Positions 34,979 through 44,054 of a DNA stretch of 64,000 bases are shown here, piece after piece. The stretch comes from an uncultured Bacilli bacterium (GTDB taxonomy: Bacteria > Bacillota_I > Bacilli_A > RF39 > UBA660). Positions within the stretch are counted from its first letter, which is position 1. Each line of letters starts with the position of its first letter. Under the pieces are notes generated by a model. It was not told the origin of the DNA. It worked only from the letters and a program-made list of their open reading frames with translations, and did no database searches. Where the stretch lies: assembly GCA_934131005.1 (NCBI GenBank), contig CAKOYV010000001.1, forward strand, positions 139,903 to 203,902. Direction: 5' to 3'. The translations under genes and the position numbers were made by a program.

Positions 34979-35968
34979 CTACACCTGTACTTTCATTATT
35001 TTATTTAATAAATATATGTATATAGTAAACATAATCAAAATTATTCCTAATACCATATATCCAAAAACAGATGAGAATAATGGTGAAAAATAATCTGGAC
35101 TAAGAATATAAATAACTACTGTAAATACAATAGGAATAGCCATCAAAACCTTAACTACCAAATTAGAAGCTTGTGTTGAATTTTTTAAATCTTCCTCTAA
35201 CTTTTTCTTATCAAAAAGTGTCTTCTCAATAGCCGAAAAAACTGCTACTATATTTCCACCAGTTTTATTAAGAACTGTCAAAGAAGAAGAAATATACCTA
35301 GCTTCTTCTAAATTAACTCTCTTAGCAAACCTAGAAAAAGCAACATCACTACTAATTCCAAAAGATAAATCATCATATATTTTCTTAAATTCATAACAAA
35401 TAGGTTTAGGCAAATCACAACTAGCAATATAAACAGCCTGCATGGTACTCTTACCAGCCTTAAAAGCATTATTAAGAAGAATTACCGCTCTAAGCATATC
35501 TCTTCTTATCTTATTAAGCCTTCTCTTATTATAAATTGCCAAATAAATATCATACACATAATAACCAAAAATAAGACTAATAAGCATTGCCATAAAACTA
35601 ATAACTCTCCCCTGAATAGCCATTGAAACAATAACTAGTGCAACAAAACATATTGAAATTATTAACTTTATTACAATAAAATCAATAACATCAACTCTAT
35701 CTCCTGCCATTACATATTTATTATACTTTAAGGCTTGTCCTTCAAAAATACCAACCGCTTTAAGCTTCTTTCGTGATTTTTTCAAAAAACGATTATACTT
35801 ATGCCTAGCTATATCTCCCAAATTATTACCATCATCCATAATAGAATGAATACTATACCTAGATACTCTTCTTTCAAATTTAATAGCCCGATTAAGCTTA
35901 ATAATCAAATCAACAAACACAACCAAGCCAAATATTAATAATAATCTTAATATAATCAAAGCATCCAT
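34979..35968 (-). CDS. tadB: Tad pilus inner-membrane protein TadB
   Basis: 329 residues with an N-terminal membrane helix, two central helices (LIISICFVALVIVSMAI and ISFMAMLISLIFGYYV), a T2SSF domain (AVILLNNAFKAGKSTMQAVY, then FSRFAKRVNLEEARYISSSL) and C-terminal membrane helices (VLMAIPIVFTVVIYIL and YMVLGIILIMFTIYIYLL). It is an assembly-platform subunit paired with TadC. AGAGGTGATTAT precedes the ATG, 23 nt after the TadA stop. Confidence 0.88.
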   Translation of the reverse strand: MDALIILRLLLIFGLVVFVDLIIKLNRAIKFERRVSRYSIHSIMDDGNNLGDIARHKYNRFLKKSRKKLKAVGIFEGQALKYNKYVMAGDRVDVIDFIVIKLIISICFVALVIVSMAIQGRVISFMAMLISLIFGYYVYDIYLAIYNKRRLNKIRRDMLRAVILLNNAFKAGKSTMQAVYIASCDLPKPICYEFKKIYDDLSFGISSDVAFSRFAKRVNLEEARYISSSLTVLNKTGGNIVAVFSAIEKTLFDKKKLEEDLKNSTQASNLVVKVLMAIPIVFTVVIYILSPDYFSPLFSSVFGYMVLGIILIMFTIYIYLLNKIMKVQV

Positions 35969-35991
35969 ATAATCACCTCTATCAAAATAAC

Positions 35992-37323
35992 CTAATCCAC
36001 CTTAAAGATACTATCCAAACTATCAATACCTTTTCTTTTTATTTTATCATAAACACGAGGAATTCTCTTATTCATCTTAAACTCTCCAATAACCATACCA
36101 TCATCAGTTAAACCAGACTGACGATATGAAAAAATCTGTTTAATATTAACCTCTCCATCCCGTAAACCATCAACTTCACTAATACTAGTAATCTTCCTTC
36201 TACCATCCTGTAATCTATCAATTTGTACCACTATATCAATAGCATTCTCAATATATCCTCTAACAGCACTAACAGGAATTTCCATCTCATTCATCAATAT
36301 CATTGTCTCCAGCCTATTAATTGCATCCACTGGATTATTAGCATGTAAAGTCGTAATAGAACCTTCATGTCCCGTATTCATAGCCTGCATCATATCAAAA
36401 GCTTCCTTACCACGAACCTCACCAACAATAATTCTATCAGGTCGCATTCTAAGAGAATTTCTAACTAAATCTCTAATTGTAACCTCGCCTTCCCCCTCAT
36501 AATTAACCGTTCTTGTCTCAAGAGAAATAACATGTTCTTGATGAAGTCTAAGTTCAGCCGCATCCTCAATCGTAATAATACGCTCCTCATTACCAATAAA
36601 ACTACTCAAAATATTAAGTAAAGTTGTCTTACCAGTACCAGTACCACCACTAATAAGAATATTAAGTTTTCCTAAAACACAAGCCTCTAAAAACAAAGCC
36701 ATATCATTAGTCAAACTCCCCTTAAGAAGCAAATCATCAATAACTTCCAAATTCTTAGCAAACTTACGAATAGTAAGAACAGGACCCGTTAGCGATAATG
36801 GAGGAATAATAGCATTCAATCTAGACCCATCTCTAAGTCTCGCATCCACCATAGGATTAGCCGTATCAATCGTTCTTCCCAAAGGCTGAACAATTCTCTG
36901 AATAGTACGTAAAATATGCTTATCATTAATAAAACTAACACTATCATCCCTAACAATCTTACCATCAATCTCAACATAAATAGCATCTGGACCATTAACC
37001 ATTATCTCAGTTATCCTATCATCATCAAGCATCTCAGTAATAGGCCCATAGCCATTAATTTCATTCTGAATTAAATTAAAAATATAACTTCTCTGTAAGT
37101 AATCCAAATCATATCCAACCGTTGCACTATCTATCTCATCATTAATATACTCATCCAATAACTTATCATCAGGAATATTCTCATCAATCAAATTTTGAAT
37201 AATACGACTCCTTAAATTATCAAGCATCTCTTTATCAGAAAAAACATCATAATCACTAATATTATCAACCTTAATATTAGTAGGTTTAACTTCAAAAGCA
37301 TCTATCAAACTACTCTTAGCCAC
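35992..37323 (-). CDS. tadA: Tad pilus assembly ATPase TadA/CpaF
   Basis: 443 residues if translation starts at the GTG 37321-37323 (MAKSSLIDAF), which overlaps the ParA-like gene's TAA by 8 nt; the ATG upstream in frame has no better site. CpaF-type secretion ATPase: NGYGPITEMLDDDRITEIMVNG at the N-domain, Walker A GGTGTGKTTLLNIL, Walker B region MRPDRIIVGEVRGKEAFDM and the His box GHEGSITTLHANNP. It powers assembly (and possibly retraction) of a Flp/Tad pilus. Motifs are complete. Confidence 0.93.
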   Translation of the reverse strand: MAKSSLIDAFEVKPTNIKVDNISDYDVFSDKEMLDNLRSRIIQNLIDENIPDDKLLDEYINDEIDSATVGYDLDYLQRSYIFNLIQNEINGYGPITEMLDDDRITEIMVNGPDAIYVEIDGKIVRDDSVSFINDKHILRTIQRIVQPLGRTIDTANPMVDARLRDGSRLNAIIPPLSLTGPVLTIRKFAKNLEVIDDLLLKGSLTNDMALFLEACVLGKLNILISGGTGTGKTTLLNILSSFIGNEERIITIEDAAELRLHQEHVISLETRTVNYEGEGEVTIRDLVRNSLRMRPDRIIVGEVRGKEAFDMMQAMNTGHEGSITTLHANNPVDAINRLETMILMNEMEIPVSAVRGYIENAIDIVVQIDRLQDGRRKITSISEVDGLRDGEVNIKQIFSYRQSGLTDDGMVIGEFKMNKRIPRVYDKIKRKGIDSLDSIFKVD

Positions 37324-38101
37324 GACGACCACCATCCTTATACTTATCACTTATAAGTTCAACCGCAATATCTCTAATCTTATTAACCGATGCCGCATGA
37401 AATCTATTAATACTCTTATTCAAAGTAAGAATCTCTCCATTCATAACATACTTATCAATATTCTTAATATAAAAACTATTTGAAATTGTATAATCAATAT
37501 TACATTTAATAATATTTCTAATATCAAACAAAGATAAATAATCACGCCCTGTATCTCTACTATTATTCAAACAAACTAAATAATTCTTCTTTCCCGCATC
37601 TTTAAAAATACTAACCATACTCTTCATATTCTTAAGGTCTATCAAATCATTAGTCGTAATAAACAAAGACATATAACAATTATCCAAAATAAGTAAATTA
37701 ACCTCATTAATAATATGACTCATATCAACAATAACAACATCATACTCTCTCTTAGCAAATTCAAATATTATTGGAATATACTTACTCTCAATCTTCATAG
37801 CACTCCTAGGATCTCTAGGACTAGACATAACATCAATCCCATTATTATAACTAGTCACATAATCGTTAATACTAGTATATCTATTATTAGAAATACTATC
37901 TATCATCATATAAATATCTTTCTTATTTCTAATATCTAGCCAAGTAGAAATACCACCACTATAAAAATCAGCATCCATAAGTAAAACTTTTTTACCCATT
38001 CTATAATAAACACCTGCTAAATTTATAGCCATTGTTGTTTTACCAACACCACCCTTAACAGATGATACACTAATTATTTTACAATCTCTTCCCTTAGCCA
38101 T
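37316..38101 (-). CDS. tadZ: Tad pilus ParA/MinD-like ATPase (TadZ/CpaE)
   Basis: The ATG at 38099-38101 (MAKGRDCKIISV) has AGAGGTG 6 nt upstream. 261 residues with the deviant Walker A KGGVGKTTMAINLA (about residues 15-28), LLMDADFYSGGIS and DVVIVDMSH. It is a MinD/ParA-like protein that in Tad systems localises the machinery. The usual N-terminal receiver-like domain of CpaE is absent, so it is the short form. It overlaps tadA and follows the TadE-like gene by 12 nt. Confidence 0.85.
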   Translation of the reverse strand: MAKGRDCKIISVSSVKGGVGKTTMAINLAGVYYRMGKKVLLMDADFYSGGISTWLDIRNKKDIYMMIDSISNNRYTSINDYVTSYNNGIDVMSSPRDPRSAMKIESKYIPIIFEFAKREYDVVIVDMSHIINEVNLLILDNCYMSLFITTNDLIDLKNMKSMVSIFKDAGKKNYLVCLNNSRDTGRDYLSLFDIRNIIKCNIDYTISNSFYIKNIDKYVMNGEILTLNKSINRFHAASVNKIRDIAVELISDKYKDGGRRG

Positions 38102-38113
38102 ACTCTTCACCTC

Positions 38114-38503
38114 TTATTTTATCTTTACAATCTTCTCTTTTCCCTTATCTGTTAAATATCCTGAATACTTACTTCTAACTAAATAACCATCAGTTGCAAA
38201 TATTTTACTAAAAACACCTTTTACATAATAAGTACTATCAACAATAATCTGTCCTTGATTAATCTCTACAACAAAATGCATATCACTATTATTAAGAAGC
38301 GCTAAATTCTCCATTTCTCTAACAATATTAACATCATCCATATTAGTGAGCCCATAAGATATAACAATTTTATTAATATTATCAATATCTTGCTTATTAT
38401 AAATAACATTACCAATATCCATAACCATCGCCATAATTCCTAAAAGGATAGGAATAATAAGAATAAACATAACTAAACTCTGACCTCTATTATTAAGTTG
38501 CAT
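38114..38503 (-). CDS. TadE/TadG-like pseudopilin, second copy
   Basis: 129 residues. N-terminal QLNNRGQSLVMFILIIPILLGIMAMVMDIGNVIYN, i.e. a short basic leader, then one membrane helix as in TadE/TadG minor pilins. The rest is a small beta-rich external domain (MHFVVEINQGQIIVDSTYYV). It overlaps the preceding TadE-like gene by 11 nt. TadE/G proteins are minor pilins of the Tad apparatus. The glutamate expected one residue after a TadE cleavage site is replaced by Met (SLVMF). Confidence 0.72.
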   Translation of the reverse strand: MQLNNRGQSLVMFILIIPILLGIMAMVMDIGNVIYNKQDIDNINKIVISYGLTNMDDVNIVREMENLALLNNSDMHFVVEINQGQIIVDSTYYVKGVFSKIFATDGYLVRSKYSGYLTDKGKEKIVKIK

Positions 38504-38828
38504 TTATAATCCTCTCTATTTTTATCTCAAATGGATTATCAAGTACCCGATTAAGACCTGGTGTAATTAATTTAACATCACTTGTAATTACAAATTTTAT
38601 ATATTTATCCTTATATTTACTAACAGCTATATCAATATCTTTATAATTATCCCTTATTTCTTCTAAACTATCACCATTTTTATACATATCAACTATGGAA
38701 GCACTATCATTTTCTAATTTACTTTTACTAGAAAAAATAGTCCCAAAATCAACTATCACAAACAATATCATCAAGAATATAGGTAAAATAAGTACAAATT
38801 CCACTAAAGCTTGCCCTTTTCTATTCAT
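38493..38828 (-). CDS. tadE: TadE-like minor pilin
   Basis: 111 residues. N-terminal NRKGQALVEFVLILPIFLMILFVIVDFGTIF is the classic TadE signature (GQALVEF with Glu, then a membrane helix ending in DFG). A small external domain follows (VSKYKDKYIKFVITSDVKLI). It is the first gene of the Tad array as seen here, with GGTAGGTG before the ATG. No Flp major pilin gene is seen on either side. Confidence 0.85.
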   Translation of the reverse strand: MNRKGQALVEFVLILPIFLMILFVIVDFGTIFSSKSKLENDSASIVDMYKNGDSLEEIRDNYKDIDIAVSKYKDKYIKFVITSDVKLITPGLNRVLDNPFEIKIERIINAT

Positions 38829-38907
38829 AAAACACCTACCATCCCTATTATCAATAACTATTATATCAAACTATCAAAAAAAAAGAAAGTAAAATTAATG
38901 CATATTT

Positions 38908-40494
38908 CTACTTTTCTTTTCTATTATTACTACGTAACATTGCCTCTTCTTCCTCATCATCTTTAAAGATAACATATATAAGACCAATAATTACTAAAAC
39001 AATTAACACTATAATAACAATTCTCGAAGAATTACTACCACTATCTTTTTTATCACTCTGACTCTTTTTATAAGTACCAGCACTATCTTTATTAACATTT
39101 ATCTTATAAACTCTCGTACTACCATCCTCAGCCGTTACAATAATTGAAACAACATTTTTACCTGTCTTAAATTTCTTATTGCCAACAATCTCATAACTAG
39201 CAACATTTGAACTTGTTATAACACTTATATCTAAAGAATTAACTCCACTACCAACATTAATAGAATATTCAAAAACATTCTTATCAAAATTAATATCATA
39301 GCCCTTTATTTTTAAAGAATCAATATAATTATTACTAGATATTTTTACATAAGTAACAGAATCTTTATAAGTAACACTATCAGAAATAACTGGTACTAAA
39401 GATAAAACTCGATTACTAGTATTTTTAACTTTACTAGTATTAGTATTACCATTATCACCTGTATCAATTACTACATCTTCTCTAACACTATCATCATTCT
39501 TCTTATTATCATCTATTTTATCATCAAAGCCATCGCCACCAGTACCATACTGACTAATCTTAATATCCGTAAAAATAGATGAATCGTCAACATTAAGTAA
39601 AGCCCCATTATAAGCACCCTTAATATTATTAATAGATATTCTACTATTACCACTAGCAAGAGCCTTAAATTTAAAGGTAATAATAGCATCTCCACCCTGA
39701 TAATTATCTAAAATATATAAAAACTTACCATCAGCATTGATATCACCATATTGATTATCAATAGAGGCGCCTTCAAAACTTAACATACTCTTATCATAAT
39801 TTAGAATACCCTCAAGACCATTAATACTATCTGTATGAAAACCACTAATACTATATTTTACTAAAACCTCATCCCCTACATAAACTTCACTATTATTAGT
39901 AAGTTTGCTATATAGAGTATCACTAGCACTAACAGTATCATTCCAAATACCATTAGTAATAGAATAAATAGCATGGGTAACATCTAAAACATCGAACACT
40001 CCATCACTATTTAAATCATTTAAAATACTAGCACCACCACCAGCTAAAATATTATCAGCCATGAAATTAACATCATAATTATTAACGATACCATCGCCAT
40101 TAACATCTCCAACTACCATAATATCATAGCTATAACTATCACTAGAAGTCTTAATAACTAACTTCATTCCACTAACAATAACACCATCACCAGCCAAAAC
40201 ACTATTATCATTAGCCTCTACATAAACATCACTAACATTAAAATCTCTCTTCAAACCATCTACGTCCACTCCACTAAGAAACATAGAAACCGTCAATCTA
40301 TCTCTTAAGCTTCCATATACAACAGCATGATTATCTTGAGAAAATTTAACTGTATTACTATAATTATTCAACACATCCCCACTAATTACATTTTCCTCTG
40401 ACTCACTCATTGCCTTAACAGGACTAATAAAACAAGTCAAGAAAAATGAAGCTACTACAAATAAGAATAATACTTGCTTAAACTCTCTCTTCAT
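38908..40494 (-). CDS. Membrane-anchored dockerin plus cohesin-like surface protein
   Basis: 528 residues from the ATG 40492-40494 (AAGGGA 9 nt upstream). A signal peptide (VLFLFVVASFFLTCFISPVKA) is followed by a type I dockerin-like pair of calcium loops (DVNGDGIVNNYD, then DLNSDGVFDVLD; about 128-182). A cohesin-like domain (about 195-315, NGLEGILNYDKSMLSFEG, then DAIITFKFKAL) and a cadherin-like beta-sandwich (about 375-460, KGYDINFDKNVFEYSINV, then GKNVVSIIVTAEDGSTRVYKI) come next. A Ser/Lys linker, one C-terminal membrane helix (IVIIVLIVLVIIGLIYVIF) and an acidic/basic tail end it. Both calcium loops keep their Asp/Asn ligands. It would display a protein-docking module on the cell surface. 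It directly precedes the Tad genes. Confidence 0.8.
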   Translation of the reverse strand: MKREFKQVLFLFVVASFFLTCFISPVKAMSESEENVISGDVLNNYSNTVKFSQDNHAVVYGSLRDRLTVSMFLSGVDVDGLKRDFNVSDVYVEANDNSVLAGDGVIVSGMKLVIKTSSDSYSYDIMVVGDVNGDGIVNNYDVNFMADNILAGGGASILNDLNSDGVFDVLDVTHAIYSITNGIWNDTVSASDTLYSKLTNNSEVYVGDEVLVKYSISGFHTDSINGLEGILNYDKSMLSFEGASIDNQYGDINADGKFLYILDNYQGGDAIITFKFKALASGNSRISINNIKGAYNGALLNVDDSSIFTDIKISQYGTGGDGFDDKIDDNKKNDDSVREDVVIDTGDNGNTNTSKVKNTSNRVLSLVPVISDSVTYKDSVTYVKISSNNYIDSLKIKGYDINFDKNVFEYSINVGSGVNSLDISVITSSNVASYEIVGNKKFKTGKNVVSIIVTAEDGSTRVYKINVNKDSAGTYKKSQSDKKDSGSNSSRIVIIVLIVLVIIGLIYVIFKDDEEEEAMLRSNNRKEK

Positions 40495-40684
40495 TCTCTC
40501 CAGTCCCTTCAATATTTTTTTATTCCTTTTCTATTCTTCATTAAAAGTATACCAAGATAACAGTAATTTTTCTACAAAGTTTACACTAACTTAACAACTT
40601 TTGTTTGCCTTTAACCACAAATTAACCACAGCATCATAAAATACCAAATCAAGTCCCCTTAAATGCTTTTTATTTTACGCTAAA

Positions 40685-40719
40685 AAAACTTAAAGCGTTT
40701 CCTAAACACCTTAAGTTTT
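40685..40719 (-). terminator. Terminator downstream of the sigma factor gene
   Basis: AAAACTTAA / TTAAGTTTT arms around a 17-nt loop with a T-run on the minus strand. It lies in the 40495-41008 gap; apart from this and a doubtful 29-codon frame (40901-40990), that gap appears empty. Confidence 0.65.
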
Positions 40720-40900
40720 AGTTATCTACCTAACCATCTCATCTTTCTATATAAAAACATCACTAACTATATATCTATCTATTTCTTTCTTCTTAACTTT
40801 CTTTAAAAGTTTTGGAAGTACTTAATACCTCTAATATCTAAAATATCTAATAACATTACACTCAAATCACTTTTATTACTCTCACATTGATATAACTTTA

Positions 40901-40990
40901 TTAAAACAATAATGCTAAAGAATTATCTAAAGACCTATAAGATAATTTATCTAGCATTCCAATATTACCACCAATTTCTTCATAATTCAT
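40901..40990 (-). CDS. Possible 29-residue peptide after the sigma factor gene
   Basis: ATG at 40988-40990, TAA at 40901-40903. It encodes MNYEEIGGNIGMLDKLSYRS and nine further residues. It starts 18 nt after the sigma factor stop and precedes the terminator. No ribosome binding site is convincing, so translation would need coupling to the sigma gene. A chance frame is quite possible. Confidence 0.25.
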   Translation of the reverse strand: MNYEEIGGNIGMLDKLSYRSLDNSLALLF

Positions 40991-41008
40991 CTTAACAACC
41001 AACTAAAA

Positions 41009-42070
41009 TTAATTCTTATTCCCACCATCATTCATCTTTAAAACTTTACGATATCTCTTATTTCTATCCCAGCGATAAATATCTCTACATTCCATTATCC
41101 TATCCATCGCCAACGAAGGATCATCCATATAAACAGAAAAATCTTTAATTTTAATAGAATCTCTAAGCAAACTAATAGCATAATTTTCTAAATGTTGTAC
41201 CTGCGTTTTTGAAATATTAAGTACTTTAGCAATTTCTTTTTGCAACATAGGATATTCTCTATCTATCCCATATCTCATTTTTAATACCTCAACCAATTTT
41301 TCATTTTGAAGATTATCAACCATTTCTCTAACTCTAATAGCCATATCACTCAAAATAGCATCCTTTTCTACATTTTTAAAATCATCAGCAATTGCATCCA
41401 ATAAATTTTTATCTCTAAATTTATCACTATTACTATCATTATTTATATAATTTAAACTAATTGCTTTTCTAGAAAGAAAATAAATATTCTTAACCATAGA
41501 AACAGGAATATTCATATAATTTGCTATTTCCTCAAAAGTAGGAAGTCTCCCTAATTCTTTTCCTAAATCATTAACACTCTTCATAAACTTAAGTCTCTTC
41601 TCATAAAAATAAGCTGGTAAGCTAATATTTCTTCCTAAATTTTCCTTATTACGCAAAATACTTTGAATTATCCAATAGCTAGCAAACGTTGAAAATCTAA
41701 CACCTCTACTAACATCAAATCTATCGACCGCCATTATTAAACCTATATTTCCATATTGTATAAGTTCTCCTAATTCTAAGCCTTCCTTCCAATACTTACG
41801 AGCAAAACTAATAACCAAACGCAAATTACTATTAATAAGTAACTTCCTAGCTTCCTTATCTCCATCCTGAGCTCTTAAAGCAACATCAATTTCTTCTTCT
41901 CTACTAAGAAGAGGATAATTATCAACTTCCTTAAAATAAAGATTTAAACCATTTAAATTCTCATATTTTTCTTCTTTAACGCATTCCTTACTATCCTCTT
42001 CATAATTACTATCTTCATTATAAACATAATTATCATCATAATTATCAAAATAACTATCAAAATTATCCAT
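41009..42070 (-). CDS. Sigma-70 family RNA polymerase sigma factor (alternative)
   Basis: 353 residues from the ATG 42068-42070 (GAAAGG upstream; the longer frame starts 10 residues earlier without a site). An acidic Asn/Asp/Tyr-rich N-terminus is followed by region 1.2 (LNLYFKEVDNYPLLSREEEI), region 2 (NLRLVISFARKYWKEGLELGELIQYGNIGLIMAVDRFD, then VRFSTFASYWIIQSILR), region 3 (LPAYFYEKRLKFMKSVNDLG) and a region 4 with LQKEIAKVLNISKTQVQHLE. It resembles SigA-type factors but is shorter, and region 4.2 departs from the RpoD consensus. I therefore read it as a second, alternative sigma factor. No anti-sigma gene is evident. Confidence 0.88.
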   Translation of the reverse strand: MDNFDSYFDNYDDNYVYNEDSNYEEDSKECVKEEKYENLNGLNLYFKEVDNYPLLSREEEIDVALRAQDGDKEARKLLINSNLRLVISFARKYWKEGLELGELIQYGNIGLIMAVDRFDVSRGVRFSTFASYWIIQSILRNKENLGRNISLPAYFYEKRLKFMKSVNDLGKELGRLPTFEEIANYMNIPVSMVKNIYFLSRKAISLNYINNDSNSDKFRDKNLLDAIADDFKNVEKDAILSDMAIRVREMVDNLQNEKLVEVLKMRYGIDREYPMLQKEIAKVLNISKTQVQHLENYAISLLRDSIKIKDFSVYMDDPSLAMDRIMECRDIYRWDRNKRYRKVLKMNDGGNKN

Positions 42071-42142
42071 CGCTATCAACCTTTCATTCATAAAAAACAC
42101 TAGCTTATTTTACCACTATTTTTAATAAATAACAACAAAAAA

Positions 42143-42177
42143 AGGACAAACTTAATTATCCTTAGCCTTTTTGTCCT
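42143..42177 (-). terminator. Terminator of the LppM-like lipoprotein gene
   Basis: AGGACAAA / TTTGTCCT with a 19-nt loop and a T-run on the minus strand, 15 nt past the stop at 42192. Confidence 0.75.
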
Positions 42178-42191
42178 ATTTAAATATCACT

Positions 42192-43730
42192 CTAAGAAAA
42201 AATATCATTACTATTATCTCTATTAGAATCATTATTATTATCTCGTTTAATATCAAGTGATGGCCCATCAAAAATACTACTATAAGTACTATTAGGTTTT
42301 GAGTTGTAACTATCATTATTAATAGTTCCTAAATCATTAGCAACAGTTGTATTATCAATAGCACCATTTACTGCACCTCCAGAATCATTACTTAGATTTT
42401 CTGTAGAATTTGCACCATTATTTGCATTTCCTACTCCAAAAACATCATAAACAGCTCTCTCAAATACACTAGGTTCAGCTTTAGTCTTTTCCTTATCAGA
42501 AGCTGAATTTAAATTAACTGACTCATTCTCATTACTAGCAAAAATGTCACCACTAGCACTCACATTACTATTATTATTATTTTCTAAATTACTATTAAAA
42601 CTCTGATTATCAATATAATTTGAATTATTAACATCAAAAGGATTCACACTATTAGTAAAAATATCCTCTTTACTACTATCTTGATTATTTAAATTATCAC
42701 TACCTAAACTATTATTAGAAAAAACATTTGCACTATCTAAATTACTACTAATAACATTATCTTCTTTTGATAAACCATTCAAATTACTATTACCATTATC
42801 AGACACATCTTCCATCTTATTAGCAGTCTTCATATTATTATCTCTAGCACTATCCAAACTAGTACCACTATCTAAATTAACTACTTCTCCATCACTTAAA
42901 TTACCAATATCATGATTATTCTTCTTACCATTCTTCTTAGCTTTTTTATAACCTATAATAATGATAAAAATAAAGCCACCAATAATAATTCCTGCCCCAA
43001 TAAAGATATTTAAGAAATTATATAATTCAAACTCAAATTCTATCTTATCATCACCTTGACTAGATAAATCCCATCTTAATTCCTTATTATCATTATTAGT
43101 ACTAGTAGCATTATTACTCTTAGCACTATATGGCAAAGTAACATTAAAGCTTAAATCCATCTTTGAAGCTAATCCTGAAAAGCTATTTGTTAATCCAGTT
43201 GTAAAATCATCTAAACTAGTACTATCATCATCTGTATCATAAGCATCATCTGTTGAATCATCATCACTTGTAGTAGTATCTCCAAGACTATCACTAGCAT
43301 CATCATTAAGATCACTATCAGCCGTATTAAAATCAAATTTAGCAGTATAAACATTCTTAATAAGACCTTTTTTTACCTTAAAAATATTTTTATTTTTATT
43401 ACTTTTACTTATTAATCCTGATAAACTATAATCAGTAGCACTAGTAGAACTAACATAATCAATATTACTAACTCCCCTTACAAGTTTAAAGCCCTTCATT
43501 CCATCTTTTTCATACTTTGAAACAGAAAATCCCTGATCCTCTAACTTCTTAATATCATCACTAGAAAGAATATCCTTATCACCTAATAGTGAAGTATCCA
43601 AAGCATATATAATTGAAAAATTCATAGACTTATCACGTTTTATATCCATATTAGCATTAAACTTAACACAACCCGTTAAAGTAATTGCCATAAAACACAT
43701 CAAAACCCCTAATTTTAACTTTCGCATCAT
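42192..43730 (-). CDS. LppM-like lipoprotein with cytoplasmic Asn-rich tail
   Basis: 512 residues from the ATG 43728-43730 (AAGGAG 9 nt upstream). The lipoprotein signal has its lipobox at ITLTGC. The external domain (NANMDIKRDKSMNFSIIYAL, then ISKSNKNKNIFKVKKGLI) resembles the LppM/DUF3153 family. A Ser/Asp-rich spacer, a membrane helix (FLNIFIGAGIIIGGFIFIIIIGY) and a cytoplasmic tail of about 240 Asn/Ser/Asp-rich residues ending in SIFDGPSLDIKRDNNNDSN follow. The low-complexity tail resembles those of the proteins at 27084-29124. Function unknown; mycobacterial LppM affects phagosome maturation, which does not transfer here. Confidence 0.75.
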   Translation of the reverse strand: MMRKLKLGVLMCFMAITLTGCVKFNANMDIKRDKSMNFSIIYALDTSLLGDKDILSSDDIKKLEDQGFSVSKYEKDGMKGFKLVRGVSNIDYVSSTSATDYSLSGLISKSNKNKNIFKVKKGLIKNVYTAKFDFNTADSDLNDDASDSLGDTTTSDDDSTDDAYDTDDDSTSLDDFTTGLTNSFSGLASKMDLSFNVTLPYSAKSNNATSTNNDNKELRWDLSSQGDDKIEFEFELYNFLNIFIGAGIIIGGFIFIIIIGYKKAKKNGKKNNHDIGNLSDGEVVNLDSGTSLDSARDNNMKTANKMEDVSDNGNSNLNGLSKEDNVISSNLDSANVFSNNSLGSDNLNNQDSSKEDIFTNSVNPFDVNNSNYIDNQSFNSNLENNNNSNVSASGDIFASNENESVNLNSASDKEKTKAEPSVFERAVYDVFGVGNANNGANSTENLSNDSGGAVNGAIDNTTVANDLGTINNDSYNSKPNSTYSSIFDGPSLDIKRDNNNDSNRDNSNDIFS

Positions 43731-43882
43731 TATACTTAACTCCTTATCTAAAACTAAAATAAAAAACTTCTTACCAAAATATCCATACCATAAAAAGTCT
43801 CTATTCTTGATACAAGTATAACACATAAAAGATAAAACGAAAATATATTAAATAAATTTTTTAAAGAAAAGATAAGAAAATA

Positions 43883-43912
43883 TTGACTAATTAACTAAAT
43901 TTATTATATAAT
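43883..43912 (+). promoter_or_regulatory. Promoter of rpsD
   Basis: TTGACT (43883-43888), 18-nt spacer, TATAAT (43907-43912). The predicted start near 43919 gives a leader of about 135 nt. Confidence 0.8.
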
Positions 43913-43919
43913 ACTAATT

Positions 43920-44054
43920 GCATTTGGCAGCATTATCTAGATTTATATAACGTGTTATATACAAGTAACTTAATTTGCTGCATAAGCGAAAGTAAACTTA
44001 AAAACACCCTATATAAAGATAGATAACCCTTTTGCAAAAAAAGGAGGAATTAAA
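43920..44054 (+). promoter_or_regulatory. Structured leader of rpsD, probable S4 autoregulation site
   Basis: The leader contains the hairpin TATATAAC-GTG-TTATATA, GCAGC (about 43927) that can pair with GCTGC (about 43977), and TATCTA that can pair with TAGATA near 44020. It ends in AAAAGGAGGAATTAAA before the ATG. In Bacilli, S4 represses its own gene through such a leader; the specific fold here is inferred by eye. Confidence 0.5.
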
